64,000 nucleotides of DNA from positions 3,286,001-3,350,000 of the forward strand of contig CBDIIA010000003.1 of the NCBI GenBank assembly GCA_965279475.1, written 5' to 3'. Both the position numbers and the translations under genes were made by a program. This document shows, one piece after another, positions 9,238-18,315 of the stretch. This stretch comes from Pseudorhodoferax sp965279475 (GTDB taxonomy: Bacteria; Pseudomonadota; Gammaproteobacteria; Burkholderiales; Burkholderiaceae_C). The notes beneath the pieces are model-generated. The model was not told where the DNA came from. It was given only the letters and a program-made list of their open reading frames with translations, and did not search any database. Positions within the stretch are counted from its first letter, which is position 1; every line of letters starts with the position of its first letter.

Positions 9238-10074
9238 ATGACCTACGACCTATCCCCACTGCGGGCACTGCTAGCCGAAGAAGAAGCCGGCATCCTGGAT
9301 GCCTGGATCGCCGGATCGGCCGGCAACGCCGGTGCCGGCGCCCGCGAAGATGCACGGGAACTGCTGGCCGCGTTCCGCAAGACGCAGGCCGGTGCCGGTG
9401 CCGACAGCCTCACGTCGGACAGCTGGTCGGTGGTGAAGTCGACGCTCGAGGCGCTCTCGGCGTCGCATGCGGCCCGAGGCCTGTCGGCCGGTGACACCAG
9501 TGCCTTCGTGCTGGGCATGAAGGCGCCGTTGTTCGCCGGCCTGCAGAAACGCCTGGCCACGCAGCCCGAAGCGCTACTCGCTGGGATCACCGATGTGTCG
9601 CACAAGCTCGACACGATGGCGCAGTGGACCGCCAACGCATTCCAGCGCAGCCGCGAAGAGCTGATCTCGCGCCAGCAAGAGGAACTGCTCGAGCTGTCGA
9701 CGCCCGTCATCAAGCTGTGGCACGGGGTGCTGGCGGTGCCGATGATCGGCACGCTCGACAGCAACCGCACCCAGCTCGTGATGGAAGCGCTGCTGCAGCG
9801 CATCGTCGAGACCGAATCGACGATCGCCATCATCGACATCACCGGCGTTCCCACCGTCGACACGCTGGTGGCACAACACCTGCTGAAGACGGTCACCGCG
9901 ATCCGGCTGATGGGCGCAGACTGCATCATCAGCGGCATCCGCCCGCAGATCGCGCAGACCATCGTGCACCTGGGCATCGACCTGCAGTCCGTCACCTCGA
10001 AGGCGACACTGGCCGACGCGCTGTCGCTGGCGATGAAACGCCTGGGCTACGTATTCAGCAAGACCGCGGCCTGA
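9238..10074 (+). CDS. rsbR: RsbR-type stressosome co-antagonist with STAS domain
   Basis: A 278-residue protein. The N-terminal 150 residues form an alpha-helical RsbRD-like sensor region with a histidine-kinase-like linker (SREELISRQQEELLELSTPVI), a sequence typical of RsbR. The C-terminal STAS domain (about 155-275) carries IIDITGVPTVDT with the threonine region phosphorylated by RsbT, and HLGIDL. In stressosomes RsbR and RsbS form a large shell that sequesters RsbT until stress. It is the first gene of a tightly packed six-gene plus-strand operon. Confidence 0.9.
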   Translation: MTYDLSPLRALLAEEEAGILDAWIAGSAGNAGAGAREDARELLAAFRKTQAGAGADSLTSDSWSVVKSTLEALSASHAARGLSAGDTSAFVLGMKAPLFAGLQKRLATQPEALLAGITDVSHKLDTMAQWTANAFQRSREELISRQQEELLELSTPVIKLWHGVLAVPMIGTLDSNRTQLVMEALLQRIVETESTIAIIDITGVPTVDTLVAQHLLKTVTAIRLMGADCIISGIRPQIAQTIVHLGIDLQSVTSKATLADALSLAMKRLGYVFSKTAA

Positions 10075-10085
10075 GACCGGCCGCC

Positions 10086-10457
10086 ATGTACCGCATCCCG
10101 ATTCTCCAGATGGGGCGTTGCCTGCTGGTGACGATCCAGGTCGACATGGAAGACCAGACCGCGCTGGCGCTGCAGGACGATCTGGCCGCGAAGATCGCCG
10201 CCACCGGCGCCAACGGCGTGCTGATCGACATCTCGGCGCTCGAGATCGTCGACTCGTTCGTCGGCCGCATGCTGGCCGGCATCTCGGGCATCGGCCGCAT
10301 CCTCGATGCGCAGACCGTCGTGGTCGGCATGCAGCCGGCCGTGGCGATCACGCTGGTCGAACTCGGGTTGTCGCTCGACGGCGTGAAGACGGCCTTGAAC
10401 GTCAAGCGCGGCATGGACATGCTGGCCGCCGACGACGGAGGTTCACTTGTCGGATGA
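10086..10457 (+). CDS. rsbS: RsbS stressosome scaffold (STAS protein)
   Basis: A 123-residue single STAS domain (MYRIPILQMGRCLLVTIQ start) with the phospho-acceptor segment IDISALEIVDSFVGRML, where the Ser of DIS or VDS corresponds to the RsbT target, and MQPAVAITLVELG at the C-terminal helix. It starts 11 bases after rsbR stops. RsbS is the antagonist that pairs with RsbR in the stressosome and holds RsbT. The rsbT start lies inside its last codons, so the pair is translationally coupled. Confidence 0.9.
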   Translation: MYRIPILQMGRCLLVTIQVDMEDQTALALQDDLAAKIAATGANGVLIDISALEIVDSFVGRMLAGISGIGRILDAQTVVVGMQPAVAITLVELGLSLDGVKTALNVKRGMDMLAADDGGSLVG

Positions 10458-10851
10458 GACCCATGGATCCGTCCCCCTGCGCAGCGAGGCCGACATCGTC
10501 GGCAGCCGGCAGATCGTCCGCAAGCTGACGCAGGCCTTGAAGTTCAGTCTGGTCGACCAGACCAAGATGATCACGGCGGCCAGCGAGCTGTCGCGCAATA
10601 CCGTGGTGTACGGCCGGGGCGGCGATATGCTGTGGGACATCGTCGAAGACGGCATCAAGCGCGGCCTGCGGCTGCAGTTCGTCGACCAGGGGCCGGGCAT
10701 CCCCGACCTGACGCTGGCGCTGAAAGACGGCTGGACCTCCGGCAAGGGCATGGGCCTCGGCCTGTCGGGCAGCAAACGGCTGGTGCACGAGTTCGATCTC
10801 CATTCGGTCGTGGGCGAAGGCACCCGCGTCAGCGTGACCCGGTGGAAATAG
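10447..10851 (+). CDS. rsbT: RsbT serine/threonine kinase (switch protein)
   Basis: A 134-residue GHKL kinase with N box (SELSRNTV), G1 (VDQGPGIPD) and G2 (GKGMGLGLSGSKRL) motifs. The start is a TTG at 10447, chosen because a GGAGG site ends 5 bases before it and it fits the RsbT N-terminus; it overlaps the rsbS stop. RsbT phosphorylates RsbR/RsbS STAS domains and, once released, activates a downstream partner. No RsbU is visible here. The next gene supplies a phosphatase and a second GHKL domain, and kinases follow, so the output is probably a two-component pathway rather than sigma-B. Confidence 0.9.
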   Translation: MSDETHGSVPLRSEADIVGSRQIVRKLTQALKFSLVDQTKMITAASELSRNTVVYGRGGDMLWDIVEDGIKRGLRLQFVDQGPGIPDLTLALKDGWTSGKGMGLGLSGSKRLVHEFDLHSVVGEGTRVSVTRWK

Positions 10852-11858
10852 TCCAGGGCTCGCCCCACGTCCAGTTCACGATGGAAGACCCGAGCCGGGT
10901 CGGCGAGGCGCGGCGCCGCGCGGCCGCGATGTCGGCGGAGCTGGGGCTCAATGAAACCGAAGCCGGCCGGGTCGCGTTGATCGTCACCGAACTCGGCTCC
11001 AACCTCGTCAAGCATGCACGCCACGGGCGGCTGCTGCTGGCCACGCGGCAAGGCGCCACACGCGCGATCGAGGTGCTGTCGCTCGACGGTGGTCCCGGCA
11101 TCCGCAACGTCGCGCAGTCGTTGCAGGACGGCTATTCGACCGGGGGCACGCCGGGCACGGGGCTGGGCGCTGTGCGGCGCCTGGCAGACGAGTTCGACCT
11201 CCATTCCGACGTGCCCACCGGTTCCGTGGTCGTCGCGCGTGTGCACCAGGGCGGCATACCAGCAGGGGCCGCGACCGGCTTCCGTTGTGGGGTTGCCGCG
11301 CTCTGTGCCCCCGGCGAGACGGTCTGCGGCGACGGCTGGGCCATCGCCATCGACGGCAGCCAGTGCGGCGTGCTGCTGGCCGACGGCCTGGGCCACGGGC
11401 CGGAGGCGGCCGAGGCCGCGCAGGCGGCGGTGGCGCTGTTCGCCGCCCAACCCTTTGCCGAATTGAAGGACGCGCTGGAGCAGGCCCATGCCCGCCTGCG
11501 CATCACGCGGGGCGCCGCCTTGGCCCGTGCCACGCTCGACGCGGCGTCGTCGACGATCCGTTCGGTGGGAGCCGGCAACGTGGTCACGCGGCTGGTCTCG
11601 GGCACGGCCAACAAGACCTTGCTGAGCCAGCACGGCACCGTGGGTGTGCAGGTGCGCCGGCCGGAAGAGATCCGTACCGACTGGCCGGCCCACGCGATGG
11701 TGGTTCTGCACAGCGACGGCTGCCAGACGCGCTGGCCCTCCGAGGTGCTGGCCCCGCTGCTCGGCCGCGACCCGAGCCTGGCCGCCGCCGTGCTGCTGCG
11801 CGACTTCTGCCGCGGCCGCGACGATGCCACCATCATCGTCGTGCGCCGCCAGGAATGA
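10842..11858 (+). CDS. GHKL ATPase / SpoIIE-type phosphatase fusion (RsbX-like)
   Basis: About 338 residues. The N-terminal half is an RsbW/RsbT-like ATPase (TELGSNLVKHA N box, LDGGPGIRN, TGLGAVRRL). The C-terminal half is a PP2C/SpoIIE phosphatase (VCGDGWAIAIDG, VLLADGLGHGPEAA, HSDG, DDATIIVV). The likely start is the GTG at 10842 overlapping rsbT by 10 bases; an ATG at 10881 is the alternative. In other bacteria this architecture resets the stressosome by dephosphorylating RsbR/RsbS. Its stop overlaps the ATG of the next kinase (ATGA). Confidence 0.85.
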   Translation: MEIVQGSPHVQFTMEDPSRVGEARRRAAAMSAELGLNETEAGRVALIVTELGSNLVKHARHGRLLLATRQGATRAIEVLSLDGGPGIRNVAQSLQDGYSTGGTPGTGLGAVRRLADEFDLHSDVPTGSVVVARVHQGGIPAGAATGFRCGVAALCAPGETVCGDGWAIAIDGSQCGVLLADGLGHGPEAAEAAQAAVALFAAQPFAELKDALEQAHARLRITRGAALARATLDAASSTIRSVGAGNVVTRLVSGTANKTLLSQHGTVGVQVRRPEEIRTDWPAHAMVVLHSDGCQTRWPSEVLAPLLGRDPSLAAAVLLRDFCRGRDDATIIVVRRQE

Positions 11859-12742
11859 GCATGGACCCGAGCGCAGCACCCGCCGCCGATCTGGCCGCCG
11901 ACCTCGACGCGGCGCGCGCCGAGATCGACGCGCTGCGCGCCGAACTCGACGAGACCAACCACGGCGTGCTGGCCTTGTATGCCGAGCTCGATGCCCAGGC
12001 CGCCGAACTGCGCCAGGCCACCGAACTCAAGAGCCGCTTCCTGGCCTACATGAGCCATGAGTTCCGCACGCCGATCAGCGCGATCCAGAGCATCACACGG
12101 CTGCTGCTCGACGAACTCGACGGCCCGCTGACGCCCGAGCAGGCGGTGCAGGTGCGGTTCGTGCAGCAGACCTCGACCGAGTTTTCCGAGATGGTCGACG
12201 ACCTGCTCGACCTCGCCAAGGTCGAGGCCGGCCGCATCGACATCTCGCCAGCCTGGTTCGAGATGGTCGATCTGTTCGCGGCCCTGCGTGGCATGTTCAA
12301 GCCGGTGGTCACGAACCCCGAGCTGGTGCTGGTGTTCGAGGAGCCGGTGGACGTGCCCAAGCTCTACACCGACGACCGCAAGCTCGCACAGATCTTGCGC
12401 AACTTCATCAGCAACGCGTTGAAGTTCACCGCCAAGGGCGAGGTGCGGGTCGGCGCCCGGCGCACTGAAAACGAGATCGTGTTCTCGGTATCGGACACCG
12501 GCATCGGCATCGCCAAGGAGTTCCACCACGCGATCTTTCGCGACTTCACGCAGGTGGATTCGCCGATCCAGAAGCGGCTGCGCGGCACCGGGCTGGGGCT
12601 CTCGCTGAGCAAGCGGTTGGCAGAACTGCTGGGCGGCAGTGTGGGCCTGGAGAGCGAACCGAACCAGGGATCAACCTTTTTCGTGGCCATTCCGCTGCAC
12701 ATGGGAGCCGCCGAACACAGCGAAGGAGCGCCCCGTGCCTGA
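11855..12742 (+). CDS. Sensor histidine kinase without membrane segments
   Basis: A 295-residue soluble kinase. An N-terminal coiled-coil (about 10-55, ARAEIDALRAELDET) leads into HisKA with the phospho-acceptor His in MSHEFRTPISAI (about residue 65). HATPase_c follows with NALKFT, SDTGIGIA and GTGLGLSLSKRL. There is no sensor domain, so input probably comes from stressosome proteins encoded just upstream. The ATGA overlap with the phosphatase gene indicates coupling. No receiver is attached; the receiver-kinase-receiver protein encoded next is the obvious partner. Confidence 0.9.
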   Translation: MSMDPSAAPAADLAADLDAARAEIDALRAELDETNHGVLALYAELDAQAAELRQATELKSRFLAYMSHEFRTPISAIQSITRLLLDELDGPLTPEQAVQVRFVQQTSTEFSEMVDDLLDLAKVEAGRIDISPAWFEMVDLFAALRGMFKPVVTNPELVLVFEEPVDVPKLYTDDRKLAQILRNFISNALKFTAKGEVRVGARRTENEIVFSVSDTGIGIAKEFHHAIFRDFTQVDSPIQKRLRGTGLGLSLSKRLAELLGGSVGLESEPNQGSTFFVAIPLHMGAAEHSEGAPRA

Positions 12743-14705
12743 AGTCGACGCGATCCAGATCTCCATCGACCGCTCGCTGCACACGGTGCTGGTGGTCGAC
12801 GACCATCCCACCACGCGGTACACCACGGCCCGGGTGCTGCGCGCCGGTGGTTTCAAGACCATCGAGGCCTCGACCGGGCAGGAGGCGCTGGACCTGTCCA
12901 CCGGCGACATCTCGGCGGTGGTGCTCGACGTGCACCTGCCCGACATCGGCGGCTTCGAGGTCTGCAAGATTCTGCGTCAGCGCGAATCCACCATGGTGCT
13001 GCCAGTGGTGCACCTGTCGGCCGCGTACGTCGAGGATGCCGACAAGGTGGCCGGGCTCGACGCCGGCGCCGACGCCTACCTGATCCACCCGGCCCAGCCC
13101 GCAGTGCTGATCGCGACCGTGCAGGCGCTGATCCGCGCACGGATGGCCGAAGAACGCCTGCGCCGCAGCGAAGAGAAGTTCAAGGCCATCTACACCCAGG
13201 CCGAGAGCGGCATCGCGCTGATCGACGCCGGCGGCCGCTTCCGCGACGCCAACCCGGCGATGCTGCGCATGCTCGGCCGCAGTGCCGACCAGGTGATCGG
13301 ACGCGCGATCGCCGAGTTCGCCACGCCAGAATCGCAGGCCCGGGTGGAGCAGCACACCGGCGGCGAAGCACCGGGGCACGAAGAATTCGCACTGGTCAAC
13401 GGTGCGGGCGACGTGGTGCACCTGGAATGGAGCATCTCCGTGCCCGTCGAGAACGACATGCGGGTGGCGGTGGTTTCCAACGTCTCGGAGCGCATCCAGT
13501 TCGAGCGCCGGCGCCAGCTGCTGCTGGAGCGCGAGCAGGCGGCGCGCGCCGCGGCCGAGCGCCACAGCCGCACCAAGGACGACTTCGTCGCGGTGCTGTC
13601 GCACGAGTTGCGCAACCCGCTGAACGCCATCATGATGAATGTGCACGTGCTGCAGCGCAAGGGCGCGGCCGCCGACCTGGCCAAGGGCCTGGAGGTGATT
13701 CGCCGCAACGCGAACACGCAGGCCCGCATCATCTCGGACATCCTCGACGTCTCGCGCATCAACTCGGGCAAACTGACGCTGCAGCGCGAGCCCACCGACC
13801 CGGCCGCGTTGATCGCCTCGTCGCTCGACGCGATGAAGCCGATGGTGGAAGGCAGGCGTCTGCAGGTGGTGGCCGATCTGGCCGACGGCACGGGTACCCT
13901 GTCGCTGGACCCGGCGCGCTTTCAGCAGATCTTCTGGAACATCTTCAACAACGCGGTCAAGTTCTCACACCCGGAGGGCGTGGTCCATGTCACGCTGCGC
14001 CGCACGCACAACCTGCTGACGCTGACGGTGACCGATGCCGGCAAGGGCATCGACCCGGCCTTCATCGGCCGCGTGTTCGAGAAGTTCACGCAGAGCGATG
14101 CGCCGGGCAACCGCCAGCAGGGCGGCCTGGGGTTGGGCATGTCGATCGTCAAGCACCTGGTCGAACTGCACGCCGGCCACGTGGCCGTGGCAAGCGAGGG
14201 CCTGGGCAGCGGCACGACGGTCACGGTCGAGATTCCGGCCGAGGCGGCCCGTGACGACGGTGCGGGTGGGCCTGCAGAAACACTGCCCGCCGCCTTGGAA
14301 GACGCCGCCTATGCGGTACTGAGCGGCCTGCGCATTGTGGTCGTCGAGGACGATCTGGAGGCCGGCGAGATCCTGGCCCACATCCTCGAGGACCGCGGCG
14401 CCACCGTGGCACTGGCCGGCGACCACGACACCGCGCTCGCGCTGCTGGCCAGCCACCGGCCCGACCTGATGGTCAGCGACATCGGCCTGCCCGGCAAGGA
14501 CGGCTACGAACTGCTGCGCTCCGTGCGCCGGCGCGAAGGCGCATCAGGCCGCCTGCCCGCGATTGCACTCACCGCCTTCGGCCGCGAGGACGACCAGAAC
14601 ATGGCCCTCGATGCCGGCTTCGACGTGCACCTGTCGAAGCCGCTCGAGCCGCAGACGTTGCTGCAGGCGATCCGGCGCTTGGTCGGCCACGGCTCCGGTC
14701 GATAG
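12735..14705 (+). CDS. Receiver-PAS-histidine kinase-receiver hybrid
   Basis: A 656-residue protein from a GTG at 12735 with GAAGGAG 6 bases upstream, overlapping the previous stop. Order: receiver 1 (about 14-135, VLVVDDHP, Asp in VVLDVHLPD), PAS (about 145-260), HisKA with VLSHELRNPLNAI, HATPase_c (NAVKFS, TDAGKGID, GGLGLGMSIVKH), receiver 2 (about 535-650, VVVEDD, SDIGLPGKDG, LSKPLEP). Receiver 1 has LIHPAQP where the conserved Lys-Pro normally stands, so its Lys is replaced by His. It ends the stressosome operon and is probably the output or phosphorelay component. No DNA-binding domain is present. Confidence 0.9.
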   Translation: MPEVDAIQISIDRSLHTVLVVDDHPTTRYTTARVLRAGGFKTIEASTGQEALDLSTGDISAVVLDVHLPDIGGFEVCKILRQRESTMVLPVVHLSAAYVEDADKVAGLDAGADAYLIHPAQPAVLIATVQALIRARMAEERLRRSEEKFKAIYTQAESGIALIDAGGRFRDANPAMLRMLGRSADQVIGRAIAEFATPESQARVEQHTGGEAPGHEEFALVNGAGDVVHLEWSISVPVENDMRVAVVSNVSERIQFERRRQLLLEREQAARAAAERHSRTKDDFVAVLSHELRNPLNAIMMNVHVLQRKGAAADLAKGLEVIRRNANTQARIISDILDVSRINSGKLTLQREPTDPAALIASSLDAMKPMVEGRRLQVVADLADGTGTLSLDPARFQQIFWNIFNNAVKFSHPEGVVHVTLRRTHNLLTLTVTDAGKGIDPAFIGRVFEKFTQSDAPGNRQQGGLGLGMSIVKHLVELHAGHVAVASEGLGSGTTVTVEIPAEAARDDGAGGPAETLPAALEDAAYAVLSGLRIVVVEDDLEAGEILAHILEDRGATVALAGDHDTALALLASHRPDLMVSDIGLPGKDGYELLRSVRRREGASGRLPAIALTAFGREDDQNMALDAGFDVHLSKPLEPQTLLQAIRRLVGHGSGR

Positions 14706-14726
14706 ACCGGCCCCCCTCTTGCGCGC

Positions 14727-14760
14727 GAACGCGTCGCCGATCGCGGCGCGTTCTCGTTCT
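14727..14760 (+). terminator. Probable terminator of the stressosome operon
   Basis: An inverted repeat (GAACGCG...CGCGTTC with further inner pairing) starts 22 bases after the hybrid kinase stop and is followed by a pyrimidine-rich TCGTTCT run. The T-tract is imperfect, so strength is uncertain. Confidence 0.5.
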
Positions 14761-14918
14761 CTGCAATGCGATGGGCGTCGGAGTGGGACAGCACCGACAG
14801 GCAGTAGCGCGATGACCCGGCAGACACCACCGTCTGCACAACGGAGCATGCACCAACTCGACGACGCCCAACGCGTCGTCCCTTCTCGCTTTCTCGCCTT
14901 TCTCGCATTGGACACATC

Positions 14919-16259
14919 ATGAAGCGCTACGCAGGCCACCGCCTTTCCCTCCGGACCCGGACGGGGATGGCGATGCTGGTCATCGCAAGCCTCGCCGGCT
15001 GCGGCGAGACCTCCAAGATGCCCGCCACCACCGGGATCGGCGCGGCGCCGCAACTGCCGGCGCCGACCACCACGCTGATTCCCACCGTCAAGGTCGCCCC
15101 CGCCAAGGGTTGGCCGGACGACGGCATGCCCACCGTGGCACAGGGCATGCGGCTCACTGCCTTTGCGCGCGGACTCGACCATCCGCGCTGGGTCTACACG
15201 CTGCCCAATGGCGACGTGCTGGTGGCCGAGAGCAACAAGCCGGCCAATGCCGGCGAAGGCGAGAAGAAAGGCATCCGCCAATGGGTGCAGGGCATGCTGA
15301 TGAAACGTGCCGGCGCCGGTGTGCCCAGCGCCAACCGCATCACGCTGCTGCGCGACGCCGATGGCGACGGCGTCGCCGAGACCCGCTCGGTCTTTCTGCA
15401 GAACCTGAACTCGCCCTACGGCATGGCCCTGGTCGGCAGCGAGCTGATGGTGGCCAACGCCGATGCGGTGGTGCGGTTCCCTTACACCACCGGGCAGACC
15501 CGCATCGATGCGCCGGGCGTGAAACTGGTCGACCTGCCCTCGCGCATCAACCACCACTGGACCAAGAACCTGATTCCGAACGCGGACGGCAGCAAGCTCT
15601 ACGTCACGGTGGGCTCCAACAGCAACATTGCCGAGAACGGCATCGAGGCCGAAGAAGGCCGCGCCGCCATCTGGGAGGTGGACGTGAAGACCGGCAGCCA
15701 CCGCATCTTCGCGTCGGGCCTGCGCAACCCGAACGGCCTGGCCTGGGAGACCCAGACCGGCAAGCTCTGGACCGTGGTCAACGAACGCGACGAACTTGGC
15801 AACGACCTGGTGCCGGACTACCTGACCGCGGTGGAGGACGGCGCGTTCTACGGCTGGCCCTGGAGCTACTACGGCCAGCACGTCGACGAACGGGTGCAAC
15901 CCCAACGCCCGGACATGGTCGCCAAGGCCAGGATGCCCGACTACGCGCTGGGCTCGCACGTGGCGCCGCTCGGCCTGGCGCTGAGCGACGGCAAGATGCT
16001 CGGCGGCAAGTACGCCGCCGGCGCCTTCATCGGCGAGCACGGCTCGTGGAACCGCAAGCCGGTGAGCGGCTACAAGGTGGTGTTCATCCCGTTCCTGAAC
16101 GGCCGGCCTTCTGGCTTGCCGCAGGATGTGCTGACCGGCTTCGTCAACAGCGACGGCGATGCGCACGGGCGGCCGGTGGGCGTGGCGTTCGATGCGAAGG
16201 GTGCGCTGCTGGTGGCCGACGACGTGGGCAATGCGGTGTGGCGGGTGGGAGCGCCGTGA
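14919..16259 (+). CDS. L-sorbosone dehydrogenase / PQQ-type sugar dehydrogenase-like lipoprotein
   Basis: A 446-residue protein with a lipoprotein signal peptide; the lipobox is in SLAGC, cleaved before a Cys near residue 28. The mature part is a six-bladed beta-propeller of the sorbosone dehydrogenase / glucose dehydrogenase-like family: LDHPRWVYTLPNGDVLVAE, NSPYGMALVG, SGLRNPNGLAWE, VNERDELGNDLVPDYL, GWPWSYYG, EHGSWNRKPVSGYKV, GRPVGVAFDAKGALLVADD. Proteins of this type bind PQQ and oxidise sugars or aldoses on the periplasmic side, but many members are uncharacterised. It stands alone, 213 bases after the kinase operon, with no PQQ biosynthesis genes nearby. Confidence 0.8.
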   Translation: MKRYAGHRLSLRTRTGMAMLVIASLAGCGETSKMPATTGIGAAPQLPAPTTTLIPTVKVAPAKGWPDDGMPTVAQGMRLTAFARGLDHPRWVYTLPNGDVLVAESNKPANAGEGEKKGIRQWVQGMLMKRAGAGVPSANRITLLRDADGDGVAETRSVFLQNLNSPYGMALVGSELMVANADAVVRFPYTTGQTRIDAPGVKLVDLPSRINHHWTKNLIPNADGSKLYVTVGSNSNIAENGIEAEEGRAAIWEVDVKTGSHRIFASGLRNPNGLAWETQTGKLWTVVNERDELGNDLVPDYLTAVEDGAFYGWPWSYYGQHVDERVQPQRPDMVAKARMPDYALGSHVAPLGLALSDGKMLGGKYAAGAFIGEHGSWNRKPVSGYKVVFIPFLNGRPSGLPQDVLTGFVNSDGDAHGRPVGVAFDAKGALLVADDVGNAVWRVGAP

Positions 16260-16422
16260 CGAAGCGTCGGCTGATCTGGAACTCGCGCTCTGCAGAAAAC
16301 CCAGCGCGTCGGGCCTGCGACGACGTTCTGCTTCCCTTGCAGTAGGCGTTGTCCCACCGTCGGTCGGGCGCTTGGGCACGGCGCAGGCTTGGTCAGCAGG
16401 CGCATCATTGCTGCAGTGCAAC

Positions 16423-17487
16423 ATGAAGCCCGCCATGAAGTTTCCCCTGTTCTCGAAGACCTTGGTCAAGGCATTCAGCCCCGTGGCCATGCAGCGTCGT
16501 ACCACCCGTGCGACCAAGCTGCTCAAGGCGTTCAACGACGCTTTCCGCATCCCCGTCCCGCCCCAACCACCGCATCGCCCGAAGAAGCGTTCGCCTTCAG
16601 CCACCTCGGCGGCAAAGGGCATCAACAAGCCGGCCGTTGCGGGGACATTCCTCGCACTCGAGCATCCAGGCCCGGGTGGCAGCCGGCGCTACAAGCTCTA
16701 CGTGCCGAGCGCCTACAGCGGCGCGCCAATGCCTCTCATCGTGATGCTGCACGGCTGCAAGCAGGGCCCCGACGACTTTGCGAATGGCACGCGCATGAAC
16801 GAACTTGCGGAGTCTTATGGGCTCTTCGTCGCCTATCCAGAGCAGACTGCCCGCGCAAACGGCGCGCGATGCTGGAACTGGTTTGAGAAGGCGCAGCAGA
16901 TCCGGTCCGGAGACGAACCCACACGCATTGCCGGCACCGTCCACCACATCGCCGAGACCTATGTGGTCGAAGAGCGTCAGGTGTTCGTGGCGGGGCTGTC
17001 CGCAGGTGCAGCCATGGCGTTGATTCTGGGCCAGACGCATCCGGAAGTCTTCGCAGGCGTTGCGGCCCACTCGGGATTGCCTGTGGGCGCCGCACACGAT
17101 GTCGCTTCGGCGTTTTCCGCCATGCGCGGCGGCAGTCCGACATGGGATCCCCTGGACCATCCGGTCCCCACGATGGTGCTTCACGGAGACCGAGACAACA
17201 CCGTCGCCCTATCGAATGGAGCGGCCATCACCCGACAGGCCGCCGCAGCATTCAGCGCCGCCGGCATCCAACTCCGCAAGCACGCGACCGAGACGTCAGC
17301 AGGCCATCGGTCCAGTGCCACGTCCTACACAGACACAAAGGGGACGGTGGTTCTCCAGGAGATGGTCGTGGCAGGCGGTAGCCATGCCTGGTTTGGCGGA
17401 AGCCCCGCCGGGAGTTATACGGAACCAGCGGGTCCCGACGCGTCCGCCCAGATTGTTCATTTCTTCGCTGGTTTACTCCGAACCTAG
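16423..17487 (+). CDS. PHB depolymerase-family esterase
   Basis: A 354-residue alpha/beta hydrolase of the esterase_PHB (LpqC/PhbZ) family. After a basic, Pro-rich N-terminal region (1 to about 75) the fold starts with RYKLYVPSAY and PLIVMLHGCKQGPDDF (oxyanion hole HGC). The nucleophile is in GLSAGAAM, the acid is probably Asp in HGDRDNTV, and the histidine lies in GGSHAWFGG. Substrates of the family are short-chain polyhydroxyalkanoate oligomers or feruloyl/acetyl esters. The start could be the ATG at 16423 or 16435; neither has a strong ribosome site. No obvious signal peptide is seen, which would fit a cytoplasmic enzyme. Confidence 0.8.
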   Translation: MKPAMKFPLFSKTLVKAFSPVAMQRRTTRATKLLKAFNDAFRIPVPPQPPHRPKKRSPSATSAAKGINKPAVAGTFLALEHPGPGGSRRYKLYVPSAYSGAPMPLIVMLHGCKQGPDDFANGTRMNELAESYGLFVAYPEQTARANGARCWNWFEKAQQIRSGDEPTRIAGTVHHIAETYVVEERQVFVAGLSAGAAMALILGQTHPEVFAGVAAHSGLPVGAAHDVASAFSAMRGGSPTWDPLDHPVPTMVLHGDRDNTVALSNGAAITRQAAAAFSAAGIQLRKHATETSAGHRSSATSYTDTKGTVVLQEMVVAGGSHAWFGGSPAGSYTEPAGPDASAQIVHFFAGLLRT

Positions 17488-17554
17488 CTGGATTTGGACA
17501 TCTCGGCAGACGGTGAGAAAGATCGCTGCTTCACCACGTCCGCCTGGAACAGAT

Positions 17555-17878
17555 ATGGTCGATCCACGCCACCATGATCTCGACGGCGAAATGCAAGTAG
17601 AAGCGCAGCAGGCGGTCATCGCAGTCTTCAGTCGGCTGATGCGAATTCGGTTCGCGACGCAGGACGGCGGTCAGCGCCAGATGACGCTCGCCATTCTTCA
17701 GAACGAATTCGACATCGCCTTGCATGCGCACAAGTTGCAGATCCTGGTCGACAACGCACTGACCGAACAAGGCACGCTGTTCCGCAGTAGCTTCCAGCAG
17801 ATTTCTGCCGATCTGATGGCCGAAGTATCAAAAGGGCTGACCGACGAAGAAGAGCAGCAACTGATGCCGTCGTGCGGC
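17555..17878 (+). CDS. Possible small helical protein, 3' end unresolved
   Basis: From an ATG at 17555 the frame reads as a plausible helical protein (VEAQQAVIAVFSRLMRIRF, LTDEEEQQLMPS) with protein-like codon use, in DNA of lower GC than the flanks. The frame runs on to 18403, but beyond about 17880 it is antisense to a better minus-strand gene at 17918-18220, so the original 3' end may have been lost or frameshifted. I recognise no family. It may be a remnant. Confidence 0.3.
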
Positions 17879-17917
17879 GTGCGAAGCGGCGTCGCGCAAC
17901 ACGATGCGTTTACTTGT

Positions 17918-18220
17918 TCAGGTACTGTCTTGCGGTCCTGCGACGATCTTCTTGGCAGCCGAGCAGGACATGGATCCGGTATCTCCGTTGACTCCGCACT
18001 GTCCATTCTCGTGCTCGATGAGTCGGGGGCCTGTCGCGAACAGATCGCCGGTGACATAGTCACCGATCTCCAACTCTGGCCCGAAGAGCTTGAAGAATAT
18101 GGCGCAATCATCGCCGTAGATGTGAACGGCAAACAGGTCTCGGCTTCGATCGACGGCAATCACGGTTCCTTTTGGCATTCGCAAGAATGGCATGGAGTTG
18201 CGCGCCACGGTATAGGACAT
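17918..18220 (-). CDS. Small hypothetical protein, 100 residues
   Basis: The start is the ATG at 18220. The protein (MSYTVARNSMPFLRMPKG..., AVHIYGDDCAIFFKLFGPE, LEIGDYVTGDLFATGPRL) looks like a compact beta-rich domain and ends with a Ser/Cys/Lys-rich tail. The sequence does not match a family I know. Base composition is lower in GC than neighbours, and the surrounding segment contains gene remnants, so horizontal origin or decay is possible. Confidence 0.5.
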   Translation of the reverse strand: MSYTVARNSMPFLRMPKGTVIAVDRSRDLFAVHIYGDDCAIFFKLFGPELEIGDYVTGDLFATGPRLIEHENGQCGVNGDTGSMSCSAAKKIVAGPQDST

Positions 18221-18315
18221 CGTCCATACCGCCGCGCACCCTGCCTGCTGACGACGGGATCTGCGGCTCGATCCCACCCCGTGGATGCGACGAAAGAATG
18301 CACGCGCCAGGGCAC

